Shown piece after piece: positions 21,118 to 32,867 of a stretch of DNA of 64,000 nt. The stretch's first letter is position 1. Each line of letters begins with the position of its first letter. Under the pieces are notes generated by a model. It worked only from the letters and a program-made list of their open reading frames with translations. It was not told the DNA's origin and did no database searches. Source of the DNA: Gnetum montanum (Eukaryota; Streptophyta; Gnetopsida; Gnetales; Gnetaceae); NCBI GenBank assembly GCA_015680685.1, contig MNCI01004504.1, positions 663,847 to 727,846 on the forward strand. The letters are read 5' to 3'. A program made the position numbers and the translations under genes.

Positions 21118-22962
21118 CTTGCCAACATAGATAAGAAAGTTTATTTTACTTTTTGTTTTATGTGGATTTTGTATGCTTTATTTCTTCTTTCTACTTTTTT
21201 TATTCTTTCAAAATTTTAATTTTTAAGTTAAGATCCTATCAAATTTTTATTAGTTTAAGCTTATGTTTATATGAAAGTTTCTATTGCAATCTTGTCCAGA
21301 CCATTTTCTATCCTTTCAGTGAATTTTTGGAATTGTGGAAACTTTGCCAACTTGCTTCTCAACTATTTCATGATTATTTTGGATTAGCTCTTAATATAAA
21401 TCAAATTTTGGAAGAATTATTATGGAGTTTTAGCTATTATGGATTTTTGGAATAAAATAATAATATTTATGGGATCAATTTTACTTAGTTGGTAGTGGAA
21501 GCCACAAATCTTTTAGATGCTCCTATCTACATGCAATAGTAGAGTGTTGTTTAGTGGGATCCATCTTATGGAAATAAAGATTTGGATGGATCTCCTATAT
21601 TGGATTTTGATTTATAAGCTCATTTGAGGTTGGGAAACTAGCTGAGACCATGGCATTGAGTTGTTGAGTCTAGTGGTATGTAGTGGAGCATAGTTAAGAC
21701 CTGTCCTTTTGATGATACGTATGCCTTGATCATTGAGAATGTTACTAGTGAGGCTATTGCTAAGACTTGGCCATAAGTGGCTCATTTGGGATCATGAGAA
21801 TAATCCAATGATAGTAGTGAGGTTATTCCTAGACTTATCATTGCATTCCCTTGATAGTGAGGATAACCAAGAGTTCTTCTTTGGAGATGCTTGGATAAAG
21901 TATATACTCTTTGGATTTTTATTGGACAAATTTGAGATATCTTTAGACAGTAAATAATTAAAAGGATAATTTGATGATAGTCGTGAAGCTATTCCAAGAC
22001 CTATCAATATATTTTTTTGACAATGAGGATAACCAAGAGCTAGCCTTGATAAAATATATATTTTTTCAATTTTTGAAAAATTTGTAGCATTTCTAAACTT
22101 TGAAACATTGTGAATATTTGTTGGAAATCTTTGTCTAGCCTATATCCTAAAACTTTTGGCCCATAACCTTTATGCTCTATAAAAAGGAAAATAAAATAAC
22201 CTTTCTTATTTAAGGGGTTCTAACTCCTCTTTCATTTTGATGTAAAGAACATAAAATAGCAATGGAAACACCAGAAGAAGGACATGGAATGGAAGATGTA
22301 TCAATTGTGTATAAGATGAACCTTCTAAACTTGAAAAATAATTTTTATATATTTTGTATTTTTGTAAAATAAAAACCCTGTACACATTTTGGATACTTGA
22401 GCCATGTACCTATTTTTATGAATAAATAATAGAGTGTGATAGATGTGAATTTATCATCTATACCATTTGGATTGTGACATTACAATGATAATTTTTTATT
22501 TTGGTGTTTGCTATATATTTTAAAAAATTAATATTATTTATTATATATTAATATTTCATTTAATTATAATTTATGTTATTAATATGTAATTTAGTAAACT
22601 TCAATTATGAATATCTGTATTTCTAAATGTCCAATTGAGGCAAAACAATTGTAGTTGGAATCATTATTTTGGGTACTATTTTATGATATAATTGGTGAAA
22701 ATTTCCAACATCTACATTTTTTTGGTTGCATAAATATTTATTTTTCTTTAAATAAATTTTATTTAATTATGGATGTGATTAATATGAAATTATTTTGCAC
22801 CATATTACTTTAATATATTTATGCTTCTAATTAATAATTTTTATCTATTTTATGGCTTCCTTTTGAATTAGTGAATCAAGGTTAAATCTAGATCCTAGGG
22901 GTTTTGTAGCATCCTTATTTGTCATTTATAGAATTTTGTAGATAATTAATACAAGTGTTACA
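21118..22962 (+). repeat. 5' LTR of the Tekay-like element, right part
   Basis: It continues the LTR after the nested element and starts with the duplicated CTTGC. It aligns with 39525-40681 and, after a deletion and another insertion, with 46650-46745. It ends GTGTTACA. Confidence 0.85.
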
Positions 22963-22982
22963 TGGGTAATATTAGAGAGAAG
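22963..22982 (+). other. Possible primer binding site, initiator tRNA-Met (decayed)
   Basis: TGGGTAATATTAGAGAGAAG directly follows the LTR. It resembles TGGTATCAGAG with small insertions. Tekay elements normally use this primer. The match is weak. Confidence 0.4.
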
Positions 22983-23239
22983 TTTTTTTCCCCTAGATAT
23001 CATACTATGGAATTCTTTTAGGTATTATTTACTTTGTTTGATATCTTCTAAATCTGATTCAATACAACATGCAAGGGGTAAGATTAGTCAACAATACCCA
23101 CACAAGAAAATTCTCAAAATTCCCAAATAATGCAAAGTCATGTGTTTGAACCACTTTTGATCTTCTTTTAAAATCAAAATCAAAATTAAAAAAACCATAA
23201 TAAGTGCTCTAGGAATGAAGAAAATGATCAAGAGTAGAG

Positions 23240-23980
23240 GTGACTAATCCATAGTTTTAGAAGGCTAAATTTGACAATCTTCTTAGGCATTGAAGATTCC
23301 AGTATTGTTATGAAATGGCTAAAGGGGTTGGAGAAAGCTTTCTAAAGCTTCAATTACATAGTTGTAGAAAAAAAATCTCTTTAGCTTTATATCAACTAGA
23401 AAGTGCAGCTATGGGAGGCAAAGCAAAGCATTAGATAATTAGGAAGATGAAGAAATAGAATGGAAGCAATTTATTAATGTGTTTAAACATAGCAATATCT
23501 CTAAGACCTACTTGAAGAAGAAAGAAGAGGAATTAAATTGACTAATCCTTAAATCCATGCCTGTCTTAACTATTATAATAAGTTTACTAAACTATATAAA
23601 TATATTCTCCATGTATTACAAAATGAGACTATCTATACTAGAAAATTTGTAAAAGGATTAAGATCCTCCATTAAAATCATGATTTCAACTTTGACTTTGG
23701 ATAATTATAAGGAGGCACAGGCCAGAATCATTATTGTGGAAATCGAACAAATGGAGGATGTAGCTTAAAGAGAAAGAAAGAGAAATAAAGGAGTTATAAC
23801 TAGAATTGTTTAGAGTAAATTCAAGCAATCTAGGGAAATGAATGATCTAGTTCAACAACAGTCTCAAAAATTTAATAGACTAGTCAAACAATAACCTAGG
23901 AGATTTAATGGACCAATCTAACCATTTAACCCAAGATTTCACTAGGGTCTAACATTTTTTTCTATTATAAGGAAGTTCAC
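23240..23980 (+). pseudogene. Gag of the Tekay-like element, 5' portion
   Basis: Decayed frames keep the chromovirus Gag order. A capsid piece (LALYQLESAAMGGKA) lies near 23375-23425. YYNKFTKL-KYILHVLQNE-T--RKFVKGLRSSIKI lies near 23568-23690, and NYKEAQARIIIVEIE near 23700-23750. The start of the zinc knuckle (FYYKEVH, from C-Y-C-GK--GH with both cysteines lost) ends at 23980. The Athila-like element inserted exactly there. The knuckle resumes at 33650 as HIKKEY. Confidence 0.75.
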
Positions 23981-24808
23981 TGATGAGCCGCGATATTGCG
24001 TACACGATATCGCATACATGATATTTCATCCACCACATGATATCACATATGTGGTATCGCCTCCTAGCTCATCTTCTGTAAATAAGAGGCTACACCCTTT
24101 GTTCAAGGTAGTTAGACTTAGACCCTTAGCTAGATTCTTGCAATTTAGTCATCCCAAAGTTAGAATTATTTCTGTGTGCCCGCAATAGTAGTCATAGAGT
24201 GAACGGATCTTTATTCGAGCAATTTGTACCTGAGCACAATTTTGTGTACGATAATAAAGACGAACTTTATGATAAACCTTGTAGCATACAAATTAATCTA
24301 ATTAGTAATTAATTATGGTTTAATGTATAATGCTTTCCTAGTTAATTAATATCTCTCTTAACCTTCAACCCCCTTAGTTAAGTATGCTCAGTACGACCAC
24401 TTTGAGCATGCATGTAATGCTTGGTAACCTAGTAACGATTAGCGTTTGGTAATCCTAGCAGCGTTGCACTGGTTCAGGATGTGTACGGAAAGTGGGAACG
24501 GATACTGGTGTTAGGAACATCTAGAAACTAGTTAATGAATAGTTAAGATAAATTAGCTACTTAGTTCTCTCTCCATCTCCTTTATTAGTAGAAGATATAA
24601 AAAAGGTAAAAGCTATAAAAATTGTATACCTCAAGCTTACTTAACCATACAACCGTGACAATACAAGTAAGTTTGGAAAGACAACAATTGATTAACCACG
24701 AGTGTTCCATTAAGGCGCATAAGCACTTAGTCCTTTGAGTTCGACCAGATCGTGCGTGAAATGCTCGTATTCGTATGCTTGAGTGTAGGGGTACCTCGCC
24801 ACTCATCA
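23981..24808 (+). repeat. 5' LTR of the Athila-like element
   Basis: It starts TGATGAGCCGCGATATTGCG and ends CGCCACTCATCA. It is about 50 bp longer than the 3' LTR because of extra GATATC-type units at 23993-24060. The TATA box is damaged (CTGTAAATA at 24076-24084) compared with CTATAAATA in the 3' LTR. The last about 70 bp match the gag-only LTRs. Confidence 0.93.
23985..24062. promoter_or_regulatory. Array of GATATC-centred palindromes in U3
   Basis: Successive units read GCGATATTGCG, ACGATATCGCA, ATGATATTTCA, ATGATATCACA and TGGTATCGCC. The pattern fits decay of a GCGATATCGC-like palindrome. The 3' LTR has two such units only (32876-32900). Position just upstream of the TATA box suggests promoter elements; this is inference. 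Confidence 0.5.
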
Positions 24809-24809
24809 T

Positions 24810-24827
24810 TGGCACCGTTGCTAGGGA
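24810..24827 (+). other. Primer binding site, tRNA-Asp
   Basis: TGGCACCGTTGCTAGGGA, matching TGGCGCCGTTGCCGGGGA at 16 of 18. It lies one base after the LTR and is the same primer as in the gag-only elements. Confidence 0.88.
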
Positions 24828-25289
24828 CTTAGTTGTTTGTGCATTGTGTAGAACATAGGAAATCATTCATATCATTGGAATGTTAGAACGAACCCTTAGG
24901 GTTAATCAAAGAAAGACAAGACAATGATTCATTGCACATCGAACAAGACAAGATGTCTTCTTCTTTGCATAAAAGTACTTCACCACCTAGGACTAACACA
25001 AGAGGCAGTCAGCGGTGTAATATATGTAACTAAGATCCATCGGTTCCTCAACAATTTTGTGTGGTATATACTCATCCCGATGAGTATGTACCTAATTTCA
25101 CCTTTATCCTCCACCAAGATGAACAACTACATTGGAGAGACTTGGAGGGTAACATAATATTTCCTCCAGACCGATCAGTCTCCAACATGCTCCTTCGTGC
25201 TCTCACATGAATAGGCATGCCACTTTTATACACAAAATACGTTGCATGCGATCATGACACAAGGGACTATCATCTCATAGAACCGCAAC

Positions 25290-26880
25290 GTCAAAGGGAC
25301 TTGTGACAGGAGAGATACCATACATCCTTGAAGGGTAAATGGCCTCATAACACTCCGCACGTCTTGAGCAAAATTGAGGATGATGAACTTGCTTCAACAG
25401 GTTCCCCACAAAACAATGTTCCTCCTCCTAACAGTGGTCAGGAGGTGGTGTATCAGAACCTCCACTCCACCATTCACAACCTTGGTTCTGATACCCATGA
25501 ACACAAAGTGTTCAACAAGGGAACACGAAAACACGATAAGGGCAGACATTCTAATCATGATCATGATTGAGGCTGAGACCACTAAAGAGAAGGTACAAAA
25601 TACCATCATGGTGATGGTTCTCCTTCTTCTTCACCTTCATCGTCATCTTCACCCTCTCCTTCAATGTCCAGATGTAGTCATAGGGAAACCAATCGCGAGG
25701 ATAAGGGAAAACAAAGTGAAAGACATCGATGAGACAGTCGAGAACGAGGACAAGGGAACTCTAAGGAATCAAGGCATAGAAGAATGGAGAGTAGGGAACC
25801 ATGTAGACAGCATAGACGCTATGAACAAGATGATCGTGAAGAACCCCTACTCACAACTAGAAGCATTCTAGATATAACGAAGGCTATAAGAGTTCCGGCA
25901 AGGCACCAAAAGGATAGTAGGATCAAGAGGTTAGACATGAACAACATCCGACAATTTGAAGGGGGATATAACACTGATCCTCAAAATCATTTACAAGCAT
26001 TCCATGATGCATGTGCCTTTCAAAACATAGAAAAAAATGGCAAAAATTGAAGTTCTTCCCAAGGACACTAGTGAAAGAAGCTGAAAGCTGGTACCAGTCC
26101 TTAGAATCGGAATCCATTTGGAGGTGGAGTACAATGTTAGAACTGTTCAATGATAAGTACCAAACGTACTCCCGAGTGTCGAACCTACAGAAAAAAAATC
26201 TAAGGATGGAAGTAAGGAAATCATGAACCCTTGGATGCTACCATGGGCCACTATTACGCACTGTTACATCATTGTCCTAGCCATGGTTATTCGTAGCGGG
26301 ATCAATTATGCCATCTCGTGGATGGACTTAGGCATGAAACAAGAATAACCCTTGGGACGTATGCTGAAGGAAGGTTATCGGAGCTTAGGTCTCATCAAAT
26401 TCATAGATTGCTAGAGCAAGTAGCCATAAAAGAAGGTGAGCTATGCAAGAGAGAAAGTGCGGAAGAATACAACCAAGATCCTTCCCTTCGAAAAAGGGGA
26501 GTTAGATTTTGTGAGGAGGAAGAAGAGTCACCACTTGAAGAGATGGTCAATAGGAAAAATTTGCTACTCCAAAAGTTAACAACAGATGTATTGGAAAAGG
26601 TAGAGCAAATGTGGGACTCCCTAGATAGTAGGTTTGAAACTGTTCTCAAAATTGTAGAGTCTAGGGAGCGAGGTAGTGACCACAACAAAAAGAAAAAGAG
26701 AGAAATGGACAATGCACGTGACAAGGGTAAGGGAAAAATGGCCATCACAGAAGAGGTTGTGGATTTAGACATGGAAAATGATGGTGGATGTGAGATATGC
26801 CAATATAACCATCCTAAGGGATGTTGCCTAGTGATCTCACATCTACAAGATTCTGGGGTGTATGCACTCAACCCATGACT
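25290..26880 (+). pseudogene. Athila-like Gag
   Basis: Structural protein that packages element RNA. A charged, histidine/serine-rich N-part (about 25328-25800) precedes the capsid domain (about 25920-26400). The capsid shows RLDMNNIRQFEGGYN, LQAFHDAC, KLKFFPRTLVKEAESWYQSL, WSTMLELFNDKYQTYSRV and VDGLRHETRITLGTYAEGR. Close parallels in the gag-only copies place all three in one lineage. A coiled, charged stretch (26480-26760) leads to the zinc knuckle C-X2-C-X3-H-X4-C (26789-26827, with NHPKG inside). Stop at 26877. Frameshifts occur near 25570, 26030 and 26226. Confidence 0.82.
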
Positions 26881-27480
26881 TAATAAACGACAAGCACCCC
26901 GATAGTTACCTTATCCCCAAGGTAACCCAAGGCAGTTCCACCACCCTTCAACATATTATCCAAGTGGAACTCCACCACAACCCATTGAGGAACATCAAGA
27001 GTGGCAATACCCACAATCATGGGGGATGCCACCACCAAGGCAACAATACCCCTACTGGCAACTAGACCCATATGGAAACTACGTGCAACATCCAATCTCT
27101 CCACGTGACTCTGTTAGTCATGTTACACCACAACATCACTACCAAGCCCGTGAGTATTATAGAACACCTTCTCCTAGGGAAGATAATCCATAAACATACC
27201 ATCTTTCAAATCCATGTGTAGCTCTCACACCAATAGCTCCATTACCACTCGCTCCAACAATGCAAGGGGAACTCCCTACTCAACTGCAGCAATGCAATGC
27301 CACAAGGGCTGTAAACCCTCAACTTATTGTTGGTTCTGACAACCATATGAGGAAAAGACCTTTCTTCAAAACCAATAGTCTAACCAAGCCCTCACAACCA
27401 CAAGTGGTTGAACCTCTGAACGCCTCCCCATCAAACAAGGCTTCAAAGCTGCCTTCAAACCAAACATCGAGCTCAACACA
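26881..27480 (+). pseudogene. Gag C-terminal / linker region, Pro-Gln-Tyr rich
   Basis: In shifting frames this reads FHHP-STYYPSGTPPQPIEEHQ, WGMPPPRQQYPYWQLDPYGNY and PLAPTMQGELPTQLQQ. It is a low-complexity linker between zinc knuckle and protease. The gag-only copies have a comparable Pro/Tyr/Ser-rich C-part. No fold is recognised. Confidence 0.55.
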
Positions 27481-28080
27481 TACGATTATGTTAACACATG
27501 TTGTTACTGACTGGATCAAGGTTGGCCAACTTCCCAAGAAATTCTTTGAGCCTAGAAGCCCTCTAATCTATCTCCAAATTGTTGGGAATGAGCCATGCAA
27601 AGCTCTCTTAGATTCAGGTTCTGGAGTTACCTTAATATCACAAGAAATGTGCAAAGCCTGGAACCTGCCTTTTATTAAGGAAGAGTAATATTTTCCTAGA
27701 GCTGGCCAACCAATCCATCACTATTCCCTTGGGACTGGTGGAGGACATCGTTACCACTGTGTGTGGGTGGTCATACCTAGCTGATTTCCTAGTGATACAA
27801 GTGAATAACAATAAAGGGGACTTCTTAATAATAATGGGAAGGGCATGGCTAAGTACTATAGATGCACACCTAGGAATCCATGATCTTTCACTAGAAATAT
27901 CTAAGGAGAACACTTTTGGAAAGATCGAGAAGAAGAAGGTTCCATACATCGCATACAGTGATACAAGGTGCAATTGCGTGCAGAGATCATGGGTTGTGCA
28001 AAGTTTAGCATTGCCTGCATGCAACCAGTGTGCACAAGACATTAACATACAAAAGTGCCTATATGCAGCAGCCACATGAC
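27481..28080 (+). pseudogene. Aspartic protease (retropepsin-like) and downstream linker
   Basis: The region before the active site reads KVGQLPKKFFEPRSPLIY. The active site LLDSGSG (about 27607-27627) keeps the catalytic aspartate and is followed by VTLISQEMCKAWNLP. A frameshift at about 27688 leads to LELANQSITIPLGLVEDI and FLVIQV, then FLIIMGRAWLSTIDA, matching the conserved C-terminal part (ILGRPFL-T--A) of plant retroelement proteases. It would cut the Gag-Pol polyprotein. Confidence 0.8.
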
Positions 28081-28219
28081 AAGAAGACACCCAGTGGCTA
28101 ATAGTTGATTAAGAGAGAAACTTACTAATGTGTATGAAACTAACTGAGGGAATAACTTGCACTTACATTAAAAGCATAGATGCACTAGAGCAAGTCCGCT
28201 GCCAACTTCCAAGCCTTAA

Positions 28220-29060
28220 CCTTGAAAACATCAACTAGGGGAAGTTGGAAATTCCTGAAAAATTCAAACAAGAGCCCCTAGAATTGAAACCATTGCCCAC
28301 CAGTTTGGAATATATGACCCTCGAAAATGGAAAATTGGTAATCATCAACGCAAGAATTGCTTCCAAAAAAAAAGGAAGACTACTAAATGTGATAAAAAAG
28401 TGGTCAAAAGCCTTTGCCTGGTCATATTCCAAATTAACTATAATAGATCCTAGGATATGCCAGCATAGGATTTATACTGATCCCTCCATGAAACCTCGAA
28501 AACAACTGCAGAGGTGATTGAATCCAAAATTGAAGCAAGTAGTAAAATAAGAAATATAAAAACTTCTTAAGGCTAGGTTCATATATCCCATTGCTAATAG
28601 CGAATGGGTTAGCCCTCTTGTGATCATGCCTAAAAAGGGAGGCAAATGGAGGATGTGCATAGATTTTAGGCTAATGAACATGGCAACATTTAAGGATCAC
28701 TTGTCGTTGCCATTCTTTAACCAAGTCTTAGACACCATAGCAGGGCATTGCTATTATAGTTTTCTGGATGGCTATAGTGGATACAACCAAATATGGATAG
28801 CCCCAGAAGACCAAGCCAAGACAACATTCACTAGTCCTTTGGAAATATTTGCATATAAACAAATGTTGTTTGGCTTGTGTAATTCTCCTACCACTTTTCA
28901 ACATCTAGTTCTAAGCATATTCCAACAACAGATAGGAAATGGAGTGGAATTCTTTATGGATGACTTCTCCACCTATGGAACAAGTTTTGATCAAGCCTTG
29001 GACGGATTAGAGCAAGTGTTGAAAAGATGCATAGAAACCAATTTAAGGCTCAACTAATAG
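28220..29060 (+). pseudogene. Reverse transcriptase domain, Athila-like
   Basis: Copies element RNA to DNA. The upstream block ELKPLPTSLEYMTLENGK...WSKAFAWSYSKL (28275-28435) is typical of the Athila/Tat group. The fingers read WVSPLVIMPKKGGKWRMCIDFRLMN (28605-28680). LDGYSGYNQI lies near 28765-28793. LFGLCNSPTTFQ is the FGL-NAP-TFQ motif. The catalytic box FFMDDF (28950-28967) retains both aspartates. Stops after KQLQR and in the 28515-28560 stretch break it. It continues into RNase H. Confidence 0.87.
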
Positions 29061-29765
29061 AAAATCCATTTAATGGTCCAAGAAGGCATAGTACTTGGGC
29101 ATAAGGTTTCACATGCAGGAATAGAGGTAGATCCAGATAAAATTAGTGTCATCCAAGGAATCACCCAACAACCAGAAACTGTCAAAGACATTCTTTCATT
29201 CCTTGGACACACTAGCTACTATAGGAGATTCATTTAGAACTTCTCCAAGATTTTCAAATCGTTGGTAGAGCTAACAAAGAAGGATGTACCTTTTGAGTGG
29301 ACCAGGGAATGTGAACGAGCATTCCAAACTCTGAAACAAAATCTTGTAGAAACTCCCATTCTACAAGCTCCTGACTGGTCCAAATCATTCCATATAATGA
29401 CTGACATGTCCAATTATTCTTTAGGAGCTGTACTTACATAGTTAGATGACCAAAAACACTGTTACTACATCCACTATGCAAGTAGGAGTATCACTGGTGC
29501 ACAACTTAACTGCATAACTACAGAGAAAGAGTTAATGGCTGTAGTGTTTGCACTGGATAATTTTAGGCACTATGTGTTAGGTTACAAAGTGTTCATCCAC
29601 ATGAATCATAGTGCAATCCAGTTCCTCATGAACAAGCCAACGGTTAGCCCTCGTATTATACAATGGTTGGTAATCCTATAGGAGTTCGATCTAACAATGG
29701 TCAGTCGAAAAGGCACCGAGAACGTAGTTGCAAATCATTTATCTTGGTTGCACTAGGACAACAAA
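29061..29765 (+). pseudogene. RT connection and RNase H domain
   Basis: It follows reverse transcriptase after a stop at 29057. GIVLGHKVSHAGIEVDPDK (about 29085-29140) is the conserved Gypsy connection. SFLGHTSYYRRF follows. RNase H begins near FHIMTDMSNYSLGAVL (29385), with TEKELMAVVFALDNFRHY (29520-29570). At the site expected to read HTDH the sequence is HMNH (about 29598-29609), so one catalytic aspartate is replaced by asparagine. Several further stops occur. Confidence 0.82.
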
Positions 29766-29984
29766 GAGGATGAATATGTAATGTTTGATCAAGCCCTCTT
29801 TTCCAGTGTAGTGAATAACCAACCCACGGAGACGAACTGGTATAGTAGCATTCTCACCTATCTCCTTACCCAATAAACACCATAGGAGCTAGACTTTAGG
29901 AAGAAACAACAGTTTCTCCACAAAGCCAAGTACTTCATGGAGATCAATGGACAACTTTACAAAGTGTGTCCTAATGTCTTGGAT

Positions 29985-31090
29985 TGATGGTGCATGCCCA
30001 AGGTAGACCAACTGAGAGTTCTCCAAGATGCTCATGAGGGCCCTTGTGGGGGTCACTATGCAGGGAGATGAATGGCTATTAAGATCCTACTTGTAGGATA
30101 TTACTGGCCAACATTATTTCAAGACGTCCATTAATTTTTCTAATCTTGTGAGTGTTGTCAACATGATGGGGGAATGACTACTAAAATGGAGGATCCGCAA
30201 TAATGGATTCAACCATTAGAACCCTTCAACATTTGGGGAATAGAATTTATGGATCCCATTACACCAATGTCCAATGGAAAAGCTTACATTGTGGTTGTCG
30301 TAGACTATCTAACAAAATGGGTTGAAGTAGCTGCTATTACAAACTGCACATCATCTACAACTACACAATTTGTGCAACAACAAATCATAAACAGGTTTGG
30401 TATGCCACATGCACTTATCTCGGATAATGGAACACATTTCACAGGTGCAACTTTTCGAAAGTTAATGCAACGCTTAGGGGTTGAACATAAATTGACTACA
30501 CCTTATCACCCCCCAAGCTAACGGACAAGCTGAGGTCACCAACAGGGAGATCACTAAAATATTGATGAGAAAAATTAGTAAGTATAGGCAAGATTGGAAC
30601 ACTAAACTGAATGATGCTCTTTGGGCATACTGCTCCAATTGGAAACTCCCTATAGGCTACTCTCCCTATGAATTACTGTATGGAAAGCTTCCAATGCTTC
30701 TGATTCAAACCGAGCTTCGTACACTATCAATGACTTGTGACCTCCACCTCAATCTTGATCTAGCACAAAAAAAAAGTTTGGCAACTTTAAACGTGCTAGA
30801 CGAAAACTGATTAGCTACCCTATCATCAAATGAGTTGCACAAGGCATATAACAAGCAACATCATGACTTGAAGATTCGAAAGGTTAAGTACCAACCAGGA
30901 GATAAGGTTCTCTACTGGAACCCCACACATGTGCCATAATGCACAAAATTTCAAATACTATGGGAAGGACCTTACATTAGTCATACAAACATATATAAAC
31001 CTGAGAGCCTTGATAAGAGATTGTTAGTCAATGTGCAATAGACCAAACCCTTCCATGAATTTAGAAAGGTCAGTGCACATAATACCTCTA
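29985..31090 (+). pseudogene. Integrase (HHCC, DDE core, C-terminal domain)
   Basis: Joins element DNA to the genome. Zinc-binding part: AHEGPCGGHYA...YYWPTLFQDV...CECCQ (30025-30170). Catalytic core: WGIEFMDP, VVVDYLTKWVE (first D, about 30300), LISDNGTHF (second D, about 30420), and after a frameshift near 30510 the E in VTNREI (about 30545). The 30562-30810 frame gives WNTKLNDALWAYCSNWKLPIGYSPYELLYGK. The C-terminal domain (YNKQHHDLKIRKVKYQPGDKVLYWN and WEGPY) ends near 31080. No chromodomain follows, as expected outside the chromoviruses. Confidence 0.87.
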
Positions 31091-32867
31091 AGAAGGGATG
31101 ACCCTACTCACTATTTCGGATCTCCTCCTTCCAACTCAATCATGGGGGAGACAGCCACCTCTGCTAACCAATTGAGGCCCACAATTTCTTTTTAAGTTCT
31201 TGTTTTACACATTTTTTTTTTACAAATTTCTTTAACTCTTCTTCTTTTTGTTTTGCAACATCATTTATACTTTTTCATTTCTTTGTGTGATTGTTTATTT
31301 TGTTTATTTTTTTTGTTTTTATTCTTGTTTTTATCTTTGTTTGTTTTTTTCTATTTTGTTCGATTCGTCACCTAATAAGTGCTCCTGATGATGGTATGAA
31401 CTATATTCTATTGATTGCTAATGTTTGGTTTTTACCTTTGAGTTATAATGTTGATACTAAGGTATGGTTCTTTTGATATAACAGGCAATGAGTCCATGTC
31501 ATCCATGCATTCATGAATTTCTATGATCTCTCTTGGCTTGGAACTGTAACGAATTGGTGACTGGGCAATTCTCAAACTAAAGAAGGACTCAAGGACTGAA
31601 AATGGTGTGACTTCAAGGGGATTTGATGCATTTGTGCTGGCTATTCTCTTGGATGCTTGTATGTTTTCTTCTTGACTTTTCCTTACCATTCTGACATTGC
31701 TCCATTATCGAAAGTTGAGCTAATAAAAATAAGTCTTTGCATGGTGTGGTTCTCATGNGTGGATGGATTGGCCAAGTGTATTAATGTGAAGTCACTGGAT
31801 GTGGATTGTTTGAGGCTGGATTTGGAATGAGATCTACTTAGTCACATTAACCATAAATACACAAGGGGCTATACACCACCTTGTACTTGGGACTCCATTC
31901 CATTCTCTTCTTCCCATCATTCTTTCTCCATTTTCACCTCATTGTTGATTGTATCAATAGTATATATTTTGGTTGATGCATTGTTTTCTCTTTGGTGAAT
32001 TCTTGGGGTTGATTCTTTAACTCTTGCTCCCAAATGACATTTCCAGAGCCTACAGACTTTTTGAATGTGGGTTTGTCAAGGCATAAAGGGCATGAGCCTA
32101 CTTTGGGGAGGACCCACTGCCATTCCTATTTGGTGCATCAGTTAACTACTTTCCCTTAAACATTTCTGCAATCAACATTTTTTTTGTTCACTCCCACCTC
32201 TGGCATCCATTTTATTGGCATTGTCATTATTTCTTTTTCTTCATCTTTCGTATTCCTTATCGTTTTCCATTCTATCGCTACTGGAGGATCGCTTTTAGTT
32301 ATGGGGGCCCTAGTCCAATTTTTCAATTTTTCCTAACCCCTACACCTTAGGTAGTCACCAATGTTATATCTCTAGAATCCATATTGGCCATACCACAACT
32401 CAACCAATGGACCTTACACCAAGGCAAGGTATCAACTGTATTGTGATTTACTTATCCTTGCTCATGTGTGACTGTGTTGTGTGTACATATGGCAATCATA
32501 CAGCAATGGACTGGACCTGGAGGAAACACTTAGGATGGACTGGTGATGGAACAATTGTGCAAGGAACAAGATTGATGTCGCGCTCATGGATGGACAATGG
32601 AAGGTGCAATCTTGGCATCGGGAGCAACACGACTTCTTCTATCTTTTCTCTCTCTCTTCTCTCTCAACTGTCAAATAAGGCTAGATGTCAATTTTGTATA
32701 GTGTTCACTCTTGTGGTCATGAACACTAATGTTTCCATGTATTGTAATGTTGATCTGTTCACATGTCATCCCATTCACCACTAGTTACCATTCAAGTCAA
32801 TAATCCCATACCTTCCCAATATTTTGTAAGGAACTTGAGGATGAGTTTTCATTCAATCATGGGAGTA
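31091..32867 (+). other. 3' non-coding region of the Athila-like element
   Basis: Begins with a T-rich tract (31196-31365), then about 1.5 kb without recognised domains. An 85-codon open frame lies antisense (31689-31432); it starts MVRKSQEENIQASKR and has no known family. One ambiguous base (N) is at 31757. An envelope-like ORF, present in some Athila elements, is not detectable. The CATGGGAGTA purine tract ends the region. Confidence 0.6.
31432..31689 (-). CDS. Antisense open frame in the Athila-like 3' region, unknown
   Basis: Starts with ATG and runs 85 codons on the strand opposite to gag-pol. The first residues are basic (MVRKSQEENIQASKR), and the middle reads PFSVLESFFSLRIAQSP. Antisense ORFs between pol and the 3' LTR are known in some Tat-group elements, so the position is suggestive. 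Being intact for 85 codons in a decayed element is mild support at best. Chance is the main alternative. Confidence 0.25.
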   Translation of the reverse strand: MVRKSQEENIQASKRIASTNASNPLEVTPFSVLESFFSLRIAQSPIRYSSKPREIIEIHECMDDMDSLPVISKEPYLSINIITQR

